Source: Welwitschia mirabilis (lineage: Eukaryota > Gnetophyta > Gnetopsida > Welwitschiales). Taken from it: a stretch of 27,616 nucleotides of DNA. Where the stretch lies: contig JBOZIK010000001.1 in NCBI GenBank assembly GCA_051453625.1, positions 108,148,265-108,175,880 on the forward strand, written 5' to 3'. The notes under the pieces are model-generated. The model was not told the DNA's origin, did not search any database, and saw only the letters and a program-made list of their open reading frames with translations. The translations under genes were made by a program, and so were the position numbers. Positions 1 to 9,540 of the stretch are shown here, piece by piece; position 1 is the stretch's first letter, and each line of letters begins with the position of its first letter.

Positions 1-850
1 CAAAAAAAACAACCTATTCGAGTTATGTCTCATTTCTCACTTCCTGATTCAATAGAATGTCAGATCTGTTCTATAGGAAAAGTAAAAAGACCACCATTTC
101 CAAAATATGAAAGGAGATGTACACATTGTTTAGATCTAGTACATATGGATTTATGTGGTCCAATGCAAACATTAAGCTTTGGAAAGACACGATATATGTT
201 TGTTATTATAGACGATTATTCTAGAATGTATTTGGGTTTTTTCCTTCAGACAAAAGATCAAGTATTAGATTTCTTTAAGACATTCAAAAATATGGTAGAA
301 ACACAAAAGAAATCCAAGCCAAAGAAAATTAGAAGTGATCCAGGAAAGGAATTTACCTCACATGATTTTGAACTATACTACAAAGATTATGGCATAATTC
401 ATTAGACAACTGTAAGCTACACACCTCAACAAAATGGTATAGCTAAAAGAAAAAATCAAACAATCATAGATACGGCAAGAGGCTTACTACAACAGTCTGG
501 ATTAGATAAAGTTTTTTTTTTGGAGTGAAGCATGTTTTACTGCAATCTATATTTTAAATCGAGTGTCATCCAAAAGCTTAAACGATATAACCCCTTTTAA
601 ATTATGGTATGGTTAAAAACCAAATATTTCTCACTTGAAGATTTTTTATTCACTATGCTATGTCAAGATTCCAGAACAACGACGACAAAAATTGGATGAC
701 AAAGGAAGGGTGTGTATTTTTCTTAGTTATGAGGCAAATTTGAAAGCTTATCAATGCTTTGATCCAGATCAAAATAAAATTTTAACCTCAGGAGATGTAA
801 AATTATTGAGAATCCCTCACCCTCCACCCCCTTTAAATACTTCTTCCTAA
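1..850 (+). pseudogene. Copia integrase (broken)
   Basis: Frame 1 gives the second half of the HHCC zinc-binding region (ECQICSIGKVKRPPFP) and then the DDE catalytic core: HMDLCGPM with the first Asp, IDDYSRM, and RSDPGKEF with the second Asp. TAG at 403-405 interrupts the frame directly after GIIH. The conserved block SYTPQQNGIAKRKN follows in the same frame. In copia integrases that block normally reads ERKN and its Glu is the third catalytic acid; here codon 445-447 is AAA (Lys). The frame shifts at T10 (512-521) and continues in frame 2 (WSEACFTAIYILNR, then KIPEQRRQKLDDKGRVCIF) with TAA at 614-616, ending at 850. The protein would have inserted the cDNA into the genome. It is certainly non-functional. 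Confidence 0.92.
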
Positions 851-2540
851 ACATTTCCCTTTCCTCACACCCCCTTTCCCATACAATTGACACAATACAT
901 TATTTCCTTACCTATTCAATGTCCTACCAGGATCAACCCCCTTCCCTAGCCTTACTTCAAGCCACCTCTCCCCTAATTATAGCCCCTCGCTCGATAGATA
1001 TACACTCACACTCTCACTCACCTTATTACCACCTCAATGGCTCCTACACAAGCTCCACGTCCACTTTCCTCCACCACCCATACACCCTCCGCGAGTGGAC
1101 GCCTTGGTGTCTACCACCTGGCCTTCCAAATGTTAGACACTGACTTTGCCCGACGGCATACCCGCAATGGCCTGCTTCCACCGTTCAAAACGCCGCCCTC
1201 TTTGTTTCTGGCGGCCTCTCATCTCAGGCCAGCCTCCTTTTTCCATGCGGCGTTTTTTCTCTGCCGCCTTTCCCAGATGCATAACGTTCCTCCCGGCGCC
1301 TCTCTGCTCTGCGTCACTCATCAGTCCGCCTCCCGTCCCCCTCGCCTGTGTCCAGATCGCACTGCCCGCTCCCATGTCGAGCTGCAAAGCTCTGCAGCTC
1401 CCTCCACGTGCGTCGTGGACTCTCCCTGCCTGCTTCTCGTTGCCAATCAGCGTACTCACACCAGCCACACGCACATTTCGTCTTCTGTCTCGTCATGCTT
1501 TCACCTGCCGCACGCCTGCACTTCCCCAAGCCTTGTTCATAATGCCGCTACACCCCACCGTTGTGCAAACATCCTCGCATTTGTCGCTTCTCGCTCAACC
1601 GGCCTTCATTCCGCCACCGATTAGTGCCCTACCGCAGCTACACCGCGCCCCTCGACGCTGCATCGTGATCTCCAGTTGCTGACCTGTGCCTCACATCGCG
1701 TCTCCACGACCCAAACGCACCTGTGGGCGTCGAACAGCAGCTCTCCCACATAAATCTCCATGGCAGCTCGCAGGGCCAAGACAGCAGTAAGGGGGCCAAA
1801 GGCGATCCGAACGTTGCTCAGGCGGCAACCCTGTCCGTGTACAACGGCATCGGCAGACCGCCAACGAACACGAACCAGACTTGGTCCACCAGCTCAATGC
1901 CAGCAACCACTGCCTCTGACAATTCGCACTACCCAATTAGCAACAGCTGCCCACGAGGCACTTCATTAATTTGATCAGTCAGGCACTTCATTGATTTGCT
2001 CAGTCAGCCTCCATTCCACTGTCTTCACAAAGATGACTCAGCCGCCTCTAATTTTATTCACAAAGAAGGGTTCACTTGTATTTTTGCCCCCTTCCTCTTT
2101 ATTATCCTATAATGATTTACTTTATTATTTACAAGCCCACCCCCATATTGTAATAAAAGAAGGGGGGGTGTCCTCTTATACGATTTACCCTTAAATGGGT
2201 TGTTCTATTTGTAACACATATGACCCCAGACCTCCTTCTCTACACACCTCTAAGAGACATTCTATTGAGTCCCTCACTTTGCCTCAACATCCTCCTATCA
2301 TGACTTTTTCAACCCTATCGCCCTCCTTGCCTTCTTCTTTCCTTGACATCTTCTATCCTGATAGATCTTTTATTGAAAACTTCGAAGCTTTCTACCACCC
2401 TCACGATCTAGATTACCTATCCCTTGTTGCAATAGTGAGGGGTAGAATAACCTAGAACCTTCAATTGTTGAACAGACACTAACACTCCCACAATGACACA
2501 ACGTGATGCATCATGAAATATCTCAAACTATTAAAAATTA
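851..2540 (+). other. C-rich linker or insert between integrase and RT, GC-rich and CpG-rich core
   Basis: This stretch separates the end of the integrase frame from the first recognisable RT residues. It is strongly pyrimidine-biased on the + strand. From about 1030 to 1975 it is GC-rich with many intact CpG dinucleotides, unlike the AT-rich copia DNA on both sides. Several overlapping frames stay open here (the longest is 178 codons at 1146-1682), but they open together on both strands, as composition alone would cause. Their Pro/Ser/Ala/His/Cys-rich translations match no domain I recognise. Downstream, 2195-2455 is another open frame of low-complexity Ser/Pro type that could be true copia linker. 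Whether the GC-rich core is captured host DNA, a nested insertion or an expanded linker cannot be settled here. Confidence 0.6.
1956..2005 (+). repeat. Two tandem 25-bp units
   Basis: Units 1956-1980 and 1981-2005 both begin AGGCACTTCATT and end CAGTC and differ at two positions. They sit exactly where the GC-rich core ends and AT-richer sequence resumes, so they may mark a junction or a replication-slippage event. Confidence 0.85.
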
Positions 2541-2541
2541 A

Positions 2542-3513
2542 ACATGGACTTTAGTCCCACGATCAACACATAAAGCCCACCTTGTCGCCAAAGGTTATAA
2601 TCAAATCGTATTTATTAAAAAATATAAAGCTCGCCTTGTCTCCAAAGGTTATAATCAACGTCAAGGTCGTGATTTTGAAGAGAGCCTTACTCTAGTATCA
2701 CAGGTTAAATCAGTTAAAATCTTTCTAGCCATCGCAATCAAACTAAATACTCGAATTCTTCAGCTTGATGTCGGTTTAGCTTTTTTAAATGGTCAATTAG
2801 AAGAAGAAGTATATGTCAAACAGCCACAACATTTTATAGATCAAAATTATCTAGATCATGTCTACCACCTACACAAAGCTCTATATGGACTTAAGCAGGC
2901 ACCAAGAGCTTGGTTCAAAAGAATCCATGAATTCTTTATAAATTCAGGCTTTCGGCATCTATCTTCTAAATCAAATATTTACAAGAAAACAGTATATGAT
3001 AATTATACCTTTATTTGCTTATATGTTGATGACTTGATATATTTTTCTTCTTCGACCCCAGTGAATAAAATATTTCGACAAATGATGGAAAAGCAATTTG
3101 AGATGACCGATTTGCGTGAAATAACCTATTATTATGGGATTGAAATAAAGGAGGATCCCTTCTCTGTATATCTATACGAACCAAAATTTACACGAACTCT
3201 GCTTTAAAGGTTCAAGATGACAAATTGTAAACCAGCATTCACTCCACTTCCTGCCAATATCAAACTTACAAAAGATGATGATTCGCCTATTATTGAAGCC
3301 ACATTATACCGCTCACTCATTGGAAGTTTATTATATTTAATAACTATAAGACCTAATATTCAATTCAATATCAACTATCTTTCTAGGTTTATTGAAAATC
3401 CCAAACTCTCACATTGGAAGGCTGCTAAGCATGTTCTTAGATATTTGAAGAACACTAGCTCCTTTGGTCTTAGATATCACAAAAATAAAAATAGCTTAGT
3501 TCTCCATGGTTAA
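2542..3513 (+). pseudogene. Copia reverse transcriptase (broken)
   Basis: Frame 1 after TAA at 2539-2541 reads TWTLVPRSTHKAHLVAKGY, the canonical start of the copia RT domain. It then carries a second copy of the KARLVSKGYNQ motif, LDV with the first catalytic Asp, LYGLKQAPRAWF, and an intact YVDD box at 3022-3033. TAA at 3205-3207 stops the frame just before RFKM. The same frame then resumes with the connection region (YRSLIGSLLYL, HVLRYLKNT) and stops at 3511-3513. The enzyme would have copied element RNA into cDNA. Oddities are the in-frame 54-bp duplication at its N-terminus and the GLAFLNG sequence where copia RTs usually have a polar pair before AFLNG. Confidence 0.93.
2572..2658 (+). 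repeat. In-frame 54-bp tandem duplication inside the RT domain
   Basis: The segment beginning at 2572 (encoding KAHLVAKGYNQ) and the one beginning at 2626 (encoding KARLVSKGYNQ) are nearly identical over 33 bases and offset by 54 bases, exactly 18 codons. The second copy carries straight on into the rest of RT; the first is followed by a 21-base spacer encoding IVFIKKY. Confidence 0.85.
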
Positions 3514-3994
3514 TTGGGGAGGTTGTCTTGATGATCGCAAATCAATCACAAGTTATTGCTTCTTTTTTGGACATTCACTTATCTCCTCATCGTCCAAGAA
3601 ATAGAATACAGTAGCAGTATCATCTACAGAAGCAGAATATGTTGCTCTTTCTGAAGCCATAAAGCCAGCTATCTGGATCCACTCATTACTCTCAGAAATG
3701 GGATTTTTTGACAAAGCACCAATTCAAATGTTTTGTGACGACACTGCAGCCATCACTATTGCTAAGAATCCAGTATTTCATGCATGAACTAAACATATAG
3801 ATATCAAGCATCACTTTATCAGAGATCTGATTGACAAGAACTTTATCAAGATTGATCATGTAGAATGTAGTTTTGAAATAGCAAATATATTTACAAAACC
3901 ACTTGCTCGAGAAGAATTTTTTGGATTTAGAAACTTCCTGGGTATTGAAGAAGTTCACACCAAGGGGGGGAATGTTAGGATGTGATGTCAACAT
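3512..3994 (+). pseudogene. Copia RNase H (broken)
   Basis: Frame 2 gives the typical copia RNase H: WGGCLDDRKSITSYCFF, then VSSTEAEYVALSEA, CDDTAAITIAKNP, TKHIDIKHHFIRD and, near the end, IFTKPLAREEFF. The domain degrades the RNA strand after reverse transcription. It is out of frame with the RT because bases are missing at the junction (around 3511), where the conserved Asp-containing segment before WGGC is absent. Two in-frame stops follow, TAG near 3602-3604 and TGA near 3785-3787, each one C-to-T change away from the usual sense codon. The frame ends in GGNVRM just inside the LTR. Confidence 0.92.
3962..3972 (+). promoter_or_regulatory. Polypurine tract of the copia element
   Basis: AAGGGGGGGAA lies immediately before the TG that starts the 3' LTR. 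Polypurine tracts at this position prime plus-strand DNA synthesis in LTR retrotransposons. Confidence 0.85.
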
Positions 3995-4181
3995 CCAAAA
4001 TCAACTTCCCTTGATTTTCTCAAATTCCCTTAATTTTCTTTGATTCTTTGTTGATTTCCTCTACTTATTGTTTTCCTCTTTCTCAGATTGTATTTATTGA
4101 GGCCTGGCCTCAAAAATCAATAGAACATGTTACAACTATTTTGTCCTAAATTCACGAGTTCATTTATTCTCTCATCTTACA
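3973..4181 (+). repeat. Copia 3' LTR, about 209 bp
   Basis: The LTR starts TGTTAGGATG right after the polypurine tract and most likely ends at TTACA around 4181, which complements the TGT start. Inside are a TATTTATT stretch at 4091-4098 and the perfect palindrome GAGGCCTGGCCTC at 4099-4111. The start is well supported. The end is inferred from the terminal CA, because the partner LTR is outside the window. Confidence 0.7.
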
Positions 4182-5572
4182 TAATCCATATGTAACTCAA
4201 ACTTTGCACGACAGCTTTATTTAAAAAATTTCCAAGATATACAACCTAGTTTATCTTAGCAACAAGAAAATAATAAGGCCTTTTAACAACAACTAATATA
4301 GATTTAATAATTTACCACGTTATTACACATTCAAGCTTTCACAATCCTTCTTCATTTAGGAAAGGTGTAGTTACTCATATATATTCTCTTATAGCTTTAT
4401 CATTATCTGAACACTTTGGGAAAACGTTAAATGTCAAATCAACAATCTTTCTATATCATTTCTACCAACGAGAGATTCTAATACAATATTATAAGAATAA
4501 AAACAAAAAAGAGATTTTTGCTATAGTAAAGAAGATGGAACATTATTTAATCTTGTGGAACAATTTGTACTTCATTGTATTCAACTTAAACTATAATTAG
4601 ACATGGTCAAATTGGAACAAAGGGACATCCCTAATCTTCTTAAAAATAGATAGATTTATATGAAATGTTGAGGATCTACAATGGATAAATAAACCCTTAT
4701 CATGACATTAGTATCTTACACTCAAATCTCAATAAGTATGCAAAGGAATCTCTTAAAAGATGTTGATACGCTTGTTCATAAAATGCATGTTATGGTTGTG
4801 CATAAAAAAACACATGCAACTTTTAAAGGATTATCTTCAGTAAAGATAAATTGAGTTGGTTACAAATGTTCTACACATTGATGCATAATGATTACAGATG
4901 GTTTATTTGTAAATGTTCTTTTTGTATGTAATATAAAAAATAATTGATGTGCAACTCATAATAAGCTATAATAGGCTATTAGATTTAGGAACATCTATTT
5001 ATGGTACAAGAAAACACCTGTAAGCATATATCTACACAAGAGCAAGCTTCTAAGAATCAAGTTGGATAACATATGTAAGCATCTATGTTACCATGAAATG
5101 CTTGGATTTGCTAAAGTTTTGTTCCTTTTATCCTTAGACAATGTATGCACTACTTAATATCTATTGACTTTTTTGGCTATTATCAAAGGTCAAACAAACT
5201 TCTATTTTGTTATGGTCATGAGCAATGCTAATGTTAATACTTTAAAGCCGAATTTCTAGGCTCTAATAGTTTGTTCCTTGCTTTTGAATATCATGCTTTG
5301 GGAAAAGTGGTGCTCTTCATTCTAAGGCATATCACATGAATGTTTATTGCATTGGAAAAAAAACAAGACCTAGAAATTATGGAAAGATTTAAATCACGAT
5401 GAGAAGGAAAATGTTGACATGAATACCTTATTGCCTAATTTTTTTTGCCTCTAAATGTTTTGCCATGATGTTTAGTTATCCATTGTATTAGGGATATGCT
5501 ATATAGCTTTTCTTGATCATGTAATAGAAAGTATGTAATTGAAATATGTAACTTTTAACTTTCTAAAGCTAG
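4182..5572. other. AT-rich intergenic DNA with a possible Ty3/gypsy RNase H trace
   Basis: No intact gene is visible. Around 4505-4600 on the + strand one frame reads KKEIFAIVKKMEHYL and continues without a stop for about 30 codons. This resembles the Ty3/gypsy RNase H core, where a Glu-Ile/Leu-Leu-Ala-Ile-Val motif is followed by a Tyr-Leu. Surrounding frames are full of stops and I cannot extend the match. The rest is AT-rich sequence without recognisable features. Confidence 0.35.
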
Positions 5573-6028
5573 ATAGTACCCAAAGATGACTGCATAATAT
5601 CCATCCAAATTGATTGAACCCTTGACATCCATGAGAGGTAGTTTGGACATTCTTTATTTGTTACAAGTCCTTTTGAAATCAATAGTGCAGATGAGTTTTA
5701 ACGTTTTATTTATAAGATAATTGACTTCCATTGAGCTAGGCTTTGGTTATCTCCAAATGGACCCTTGCCTTTGCTTGACGATTCTTAGGCATTGCTAACA
5801 ACTTCTGTCCAAAAAGTGGAGGATTCATCTAAGCTAACATTAGATGTTATAAACCCTATACCTGAAGTAACACTCTTTCCTAAGGATTCTTTGCTGATAA
5901 ACCTAAGATTAGGGGTCGAATGAATTTGAAGAAGATGGGTTATGAATTTGCAATATTTTTTGAAGTTTAAACGATTGAATTTAGGTGCTCGGTGCAGAGA
6001 CAAAGGGTGGAGGATTTTGTGTTTTTAA
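5573..6028 (+). pseudogene. Unidentified decayed coding-like block
   Basis: One frame (frame 2) stays coherent for about 150 codons despite roughly seven scattered stop codons. The longest stop-free run, after the stop in DDS*ALL, includes TTSVQKVEDSSKLTLDVINP and then LFPKDSLLINLRLGVE; a later run includes LNLGARCRDKGWRILCF. Amino-acid composition looks protein-like rather than random, and several stops are one transition from common codons. I do not recognise the family. It could be a captured host exon, a processed pseudogene or part of a further transposon. No start, splice site or poly(A) tract could be assigned. Confidence 0.3.
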
Positions 6029-6309
6029 GGGGATCGTAATGGAATTTTGTAGTATATGCTCCTTATTTCGTTTTAGCTTAGGGCAGCCATACTTAAGTTA
6101 GGCAAGCTTGTGACAATAATGGCAAAGTTCAAAAGGGTTAAGTGCGTGACCATAAAGCAAATAGGAGATATTTCAAAGCCCAATGTCAAGTGAATTTTGG
6201 TGGAGGTAACATGAATTCGTCAAGTGAGCGTAGCACTAAAGATAACCATAGTCTAAAGGCATCTAACTTTATCAAGTTGGCAGACTAGTTTGTCCCAATA
6301 ATAGTTTTT
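6029..6309. other. Spacer before LINE copy A
   Basis: This is AT-rich sequence without a recognised gene or repeat. It ends in a T-rich stretch (about 6305-6316) that, read on the minus strand, could be the A-rich tail of LINE copy A. Confidence 0.4.
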
Positions 6310-8739
6310 GTTTTTTAAATTATATAAAAAGAAATCGAACATTATATTAAAGGAGAATAATTACAGGGGGGTAGGGGGGAGCTAAATCGCCCCATACTAG
6401 GAGGTACAAGAAACTCAATCTGCAAAAACCAACCTGTAGAATTCACATGAGCATACTAGATACAAAGCAAAATTGGGGGCAAAAACTCCCCATATTCTAG
6501 TTTTAACATAGAACAAGAATAGCTATAAAAGAACTACTATAAACTAAGGTGAATAAGGATTAATATCCCATGCAGTTGGGAAATAGTTGGTTATGCTGGT
6601 GCTGGACCAGAAATGGTTCCAGTTATTTTAACCTCAAAATCCTGATTCACTTCTTTAAATTCCTCTTCTCTTATCTAGTTCTTATCAGGATGAAGCCTAA
6701 GAATTTTCTTCTGATAACTTAACTTAATAACATTTAACTAAGATCTATGGAATATTCCTAGGGTTAAGAAAGGAAATTTCTTCATACAATGGATTATAGC
6801 TAATAGGACTTCTCTTCTTGCACGGTTCATGTCAATATCCTTATGGGTTACTTGATTTTCTTATTTATAGGTGGAATTTGAATGAGATTGGAATTTGTCC
6901 CCTTACTAAATTTGGAACTATCATCCTCCTTTTAAGAGGGATCCTCTTAACCTTGTTCTAGATATGAATGCTCCTCTTCTTGCACTTTAATTGGGGGTTT
7001 CTTATGAACTAATAGATCCTCTTCCTACATTGAGGGTGGAACTACTTCCTCTACAAGAGCCTTTTAGAATTGAAATGGAGTCATCCCTCTTTGAGTTCAG
7101 AAGATTCTTAGTTTATTGTCTCTTTCATATTAAGAATTCTTATCATTATTGTATCTTTTCTTCTGTTTTTCCTTTAGGTTACTAGGTCCCTCACGACTCT
7201 TCATAGAGTCATAACAAGGCCTAAATTCCTTGTAGTATCTTTTTATTATAGTTTTTGGATGAATAAATAGGGTAAGTTAACTTAATTACCTACATCTAAG
7301 GCCTTGAGAAAGGAAAAATGTACAACACCTAGTCTAAATGAAGTATTAATCAACTAGCTTTACATCTAAATCCCATGGGGGTAGAAGCACCTTATGGTTA
7401 ATGTGATCAATTGACAACTTAGAAATGCCCTCTAAGAAAAAATAGAAGGCCTCCCTTTATCCTTTGCTATTAAGAGGGATTATCTTCCCTACCATGGGAA
7501 ATCCAATAGGTAGGAAATGGACTCTTCTATAACTTCAATTAAGGTTTGTCTAAAGTGGTTCTTTACCCTCTTCATCTTTTGTAAAGAGGGTAAGATTGGC
7601 CTCAAACTCTTCTTTCAGTTTGTGCAGAATTTCTTCCAAACCTAGGGCCTACACCTTATTCCATAGGACTAGGAAACCTTCAAAAAATCTTGAGTTTGAT
7701 GGTTTAAATGTTGACATAACCCCTATAGTAGCCTTAATTTGTGAGTGGTACCATCTGATTTTTCTAGTGATGTTTATAGGAAATGAAAGAGGGATATATT
7801 AAAGATCATTCAATTAAAAGTAATCATATCTATCACAACATTATACATATTCCATCCTTTAAGCATGTATCAGTTACATTCCTAGATTTGTAATAATTAG
7901 TTATTAAATTCATTAAACTGGAGTTCCATTTGCATTGATGAAATAGGTGCTATGCATTTTCTTAACTTGATTAGTAGATTGAACAGTTCGTAGAAACCTG
8001 AATGTCATGTTTAAGTAATTAATCTCTTTTCAATAAATGATTGTGGTCCTTTAACTAGTAGAAAATATTGATTTTATCTGGGTTCTACTCCCTCCAAAAA
8101 CTTTTGTGGCCCTCATTTTTATCATACTTCTTAATGAATATCCTTTTGGCTATGTCTTCATTGGAGATGTTTAGCTCTATTAGATTTATTCTAACATTGA
8201 AAAGATATTTCTTAAGGTAAGAATCCCCTTCTCTTGTACTTCATATTAGGTACTAATAACTAATTAGATCACTCTAAGATTGATCACATGTAAGAAGTCT
8301 TTTAACGACTTTGTGAGCTCGAGTGAGGAGACAATCTTTTAACCTATGAATTTTTCAACCTCCTGCCTTCTTGGGGAAAGTAATAGGATTCCACTTATAA
8401 ATGTGAATGCATCTTCTATCCTTACCTCTTGACCAAATAAAGTTCTTTAATATTCTATTAATTTTTTTAATTATAAACTTAGTGGAGGTAATAATAGAGG
8501 CTGTGTACTTGAAGGATAATATTAGATAGGAATTTACAAGGATGATCTTGGATTTAAAAAAGAGAAATTTATTTTATCATGCATTAAATATCCTATAAAT
8601 TGATTCCAAGATGAATCTTTAGGTTAGAAACTTATGCTAATTTCTAGGGGGGATTCCAATGTAAATGTCCTAAAGATATTCCATTTTGGCATTTAAAATT
8701 TTAACGATTTTGTCCCTTTTGGTGATGCTGTTGTTAACA
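6310..8739 (-). mobile_element. LINE copy A, 3' fragment, strongly decayed
   Basis: The sequence from 6631 to 8739 matches copy B from 8840 to about 11037 along its whole length, in the same order and orientation. Shared landmarks are ACCTCAAAATCCTGATTCAC at 6631 and 8840, and CCATTTTGG at 8681 and 10979. Copy A is therefore the 3' part of the same LINE family, read on the minus strand, and is cut off at the gap before the RT core. The piece 6310-6630 would be the LINE 3' end; its counterpart in copy B is lost in the gap. Copy A is visibly richer in A/T than copy B at matching positions, with many transitions, so it appears older or more heavily deaminated. No open frame survives. Confidence 0.8.
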
Positions 8740-8839
8740 NNNNNNNNNNNNNNNNNNNNNNNNNNNNNNNNNNNNNNNNNNNNNNNNNNNNNNNNNNNNN
8801 NNNNNNNNNNNNNNNNNNNNNNNNNNNNNNNNNNNNNNN
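8740..8839. other. Assembly gap, exactly 100 N
   Basis: A run of exactly 100 N is a common placeholder for a gap of unknown size. It separates LINE copies A and B, so their apparent head-to-tail spacing is not reliable. Confidence 0.95.
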
Positions 8840-8999
8840 ACCTCAAAATCCTGATTCACTTCTTTAAATTCCTCTACTTCTACCTAATTCTTATTAGGAT
8901 GAAGTCTAACAGCCTTCTTCTAGTAACTTGACTTAATAACATTCAGTTGAGACCTATGAGAGATTCCTAGGGTCGGAAAAGGGCATCTATTCAATTAGT

Positions 9000-9540
9000 G
9001 AATTGTAACCAACAGGACTTCTTTTCTTTCATGGTCCATATCAATGTCCTCCTAGGTCTCTTAATTTTCTTCTTTAGAGGAGGAACCTGGATGAGATTAT
9101 GAATCTATCCCCTTACTATGGTTGGTAATATCCTCTTCCTTCTGAGGGCGGGCCTCATGGCCTTGCTCTAGATGTGAGTTCTCTTGTTCTTGCTCTTCGA
9201 CTAGAGGTTCCTCCTGAACTACCTTTTCTTACGCTAGGGGTGGAATCATCTCCTCTACATAAGCCTCTTGGGACAGGGGTGGAGATGCTCCTCTCTGAGA
9301 TGGGGGGCTTTCCGGTTTGGTCTCCCTCTCATGTTGAGGACCCTTATCACGCTTGGACCTTTTCTTCTTTTTTTCTCTAGAATGGTCAGTATCCTTTGAA
9401 GTTCTTTGTTGATTGCAAGAAGGGGGAGTGAGGGGGCAGCGAGGGGCCTTCCTTGCCGTCAGGTCCCTTGCAGCTCTTCATAGCGTCATGATAAGGGCCA
9501 AGTGCCTTGAGGAGTCTTTCTGTCACAACACCTAAATGAA
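9000..9540 (-). pseudogene. Charged low-complexity 3' tail of the LINE coding region
   Basis: On the minus strand one frame runs from a Lys/Arg cluster (SREKKKKRSKRDKGPQHERE, near 9382-9320), through a Pro/Ser part, into a Glu/Gln-rich part (QEEPLVEEQEQENSHLEQGH), with one stop in the middle. Copy A keeps a related Glu-rich stretch at the matching place (about 6900-7200). Conservation in both copies suggests it once encoded protein, either as the C-terminus of ORF2 or as a short separate ORF. I do not recognise a domain. Confidence 0.45.

Larger units (their letters stand above)
1..4181 (+). mobile_element. Decayed Ty1/copia LTR retrotransposon, 5' part outside the window
   Basis: The order integrase, reverse transcriptase, RNase H, polypurine tract, LTR identifies Ty1/copia. 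Ty3/gypsy elements have integrase last. The 5' LTR, gag and protease lie outside the window, so LTR divergence and target-site duplication cannot be checked. The element is dead: it has in-frame stops at 403-405, 614-616, 2539-2541 and 3205-3207 and two more in RNase H, a frameshift at the ten-T run 512-521, and another at the RT/RNase H junction near 3511. Between integrase and RT lies an unusually long C-rich stretch (about 830-2450) that is either a divergent linker or an insertion. Family assignment is secure; the exact clade is not. Confidence 0.93.

Noticed and set aside
1133-1474. 113-codon minus-strand frame in the same block
   Set aside because: It is an antisense shadow of the same compositional effect, rich in Arg/Gly/Gln with no recognisable motif.
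1146-1682. 178-codon + strand frame in the GC-rich block
   Set aside because: Several frames on both strands are open together here, as GC-rich, stop-poor composition predicts. No domain, start context or homology signal is visible.
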